A stretch of 64,000 nucleotides of DNA from Streptomyces parvulus. GTDB lineage: Bacteria > Actinomycetota > Actinomycetes > Streptomycetales > Streptomycetaceae. The position numbers and the translations under genes are program-made. The stretch spans positions 160,507 through 224,506 of the forward strand of contig NZ_BMRX01000016.1 in NCBI RefSeq assembly GCF_014648855.1. The letters run 5' to 3'. Below the pieces are notes generated by a model. That model did no database searches. It was not told the DNA's origin and worked only from the letters and a program-made list of their open reading frames with translations. Below are positions 63,876 through 64,000 of the stretch, piece by piece (position 1 is the stretch's first letter; every line of letters starts with the position of its first letter).

Positions 63876-64000
63876 CTACCGGTCCGCCACCTGCGCGGTG
63901 GAGCCCCGAACGACCAGTTCCGGTTCGAAGAGCAGCTCCCTGTGCGGGACTTCGGTGCCTTGGATCTGGGCGCAGAGGAGGTCGACGGCGGCGCGTCCCA
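63876..64000 (-). CDS. LacI-family sugar repressor, C-terminal end only
   Basis: Only the last 41 codons are in the window; the gene continues past base 64000. The visible end has AAVDLLCAQIQGT, LLFEPELVVRGSTA and a TAG stop, the standard C-terminal pattern of LacI/CebR/MalR-type repressors. Position directly upstream of the CUT1 binding-protein gene and on the same strand matches the malR-malEFG-aglA order, so it probably represses this operon. Confidence 0.85.
   Translation of the reverse strand, partial: GRAAVDLLCAQIQGTEVPHRELLFEPELVVRGSTAQVADR

Overview
The base composition (very GC-rich, with strong G/C bias at third codon positions), GTG starts, GTGA/ATGA stop-start overlaps, BldA-type rare TTA codons, a CobF, a monomeric isocitrate dehydrogenase, a LAL/LuxR regulator, GAF-SpoIIE-HATPase proteins and a DHA2 exporter all point to a Streptomyces-like actinomycete chromosome. 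Nothing in the window indicates a plasmid, and I see no insertion sequence, integrase, CRISPR array or rRNA. No gene-free stretch exceeds 300 bases.

Layout. (1) 1-7.2 kb: end of a TauE/SafE exporter, a DHA2 drug-efflux type transporter, cobF, a DUF309 protein, tRNA-Pro(GGG), an ankyrin protein and a coupled epimerase + MurG-like glycosyltransferase pair. (2) 7.2-9.3 kb: an MprAB-like two-component system, divergent from the glycosyltransferase. (3) 9.3-26.5 kb: a large myo-inositol/sugar catabolic region: GntR regulator, iolD, iolB, an aldolase-like protein, iolC; divergently a CUT2 ABC importer (lipoprotein, permease, single-domain ATPase) with a TIM-barrel isomerase; then VOC protein, inositol 2-dehydrogenase-like iolG, a phytanoyl-CoA dioxygenase-like protein, a LacI regulator, a TMEM175-type channel, a second Gfo/Idh/MocA dehydrogenase, a cupin and a BASS transporter. 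(4) 26.6 kb: a second tRNA-Pro identical to the first. (5) 26.7-32.6 kb: an accessory island with less extreme GC: a 1005-codon alpha/beta-hydrolase + NB-ARC-type ATPase + TPR protein, a 60-aa acidic peptide, a 2OG-Fe(II) oxygenase, a PhzF-like isomerase and a RidA protein. The first two carry TTA codons. (6) 32.6-34.7 kb: a small leader-type peptide, a GST-like protein and an astacin-like protein whose catalytic Glu is Gln. (7) 34.8-42.1 kb: a LAL regulator, then a TPR-CHAT caspase-like protein divergent from a subtilisin-like protease, an ECF-type sigma factor and an uncharacterised acidic protein. (8) 42.1-49.2 kb: N-formylglutamate amidohydrolase family, icd, MscS channel, APC permease, uncharacterised protein. 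(9) 49.5-53.8 kb: FGGY kinase with GlpA-like and GlpB-like flavoproteins. (10) 53.8-58.6 kb: a flippase-like membrane protein, an ABC exporter behind a MerR/SoxR-type 19-bp-spacer promoter, and a GAF-SpoIIE-HATPase protein. (11) 58.7-64 kb: an alpha-glucosidase and CUT1 sugar importer operon preceded by the end of a LacI-family repressor, arranged like the known malR-malEFG-aglA locus.

How it works together. The inositol genes form a route from uptake through dehydrogenation, ring opening (IolD), isomerisation (IolB), phosphorylation (IolC) and cleavage. Mirrored TTGACA elements between the two arms suggest coordinated divergent expression. The most unusual parts are regions 5 and 7. Region 5 looks like a developmentally gated conflict gene beside a possible peptide-tailoring set. 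Region 7 looks like a cytoplasmic caspase-like/subtilase module with its own sigma factor, and a GGAACC -35-like element precedes both the protease and the sigma gene. These functional readings are inference from domains and context.
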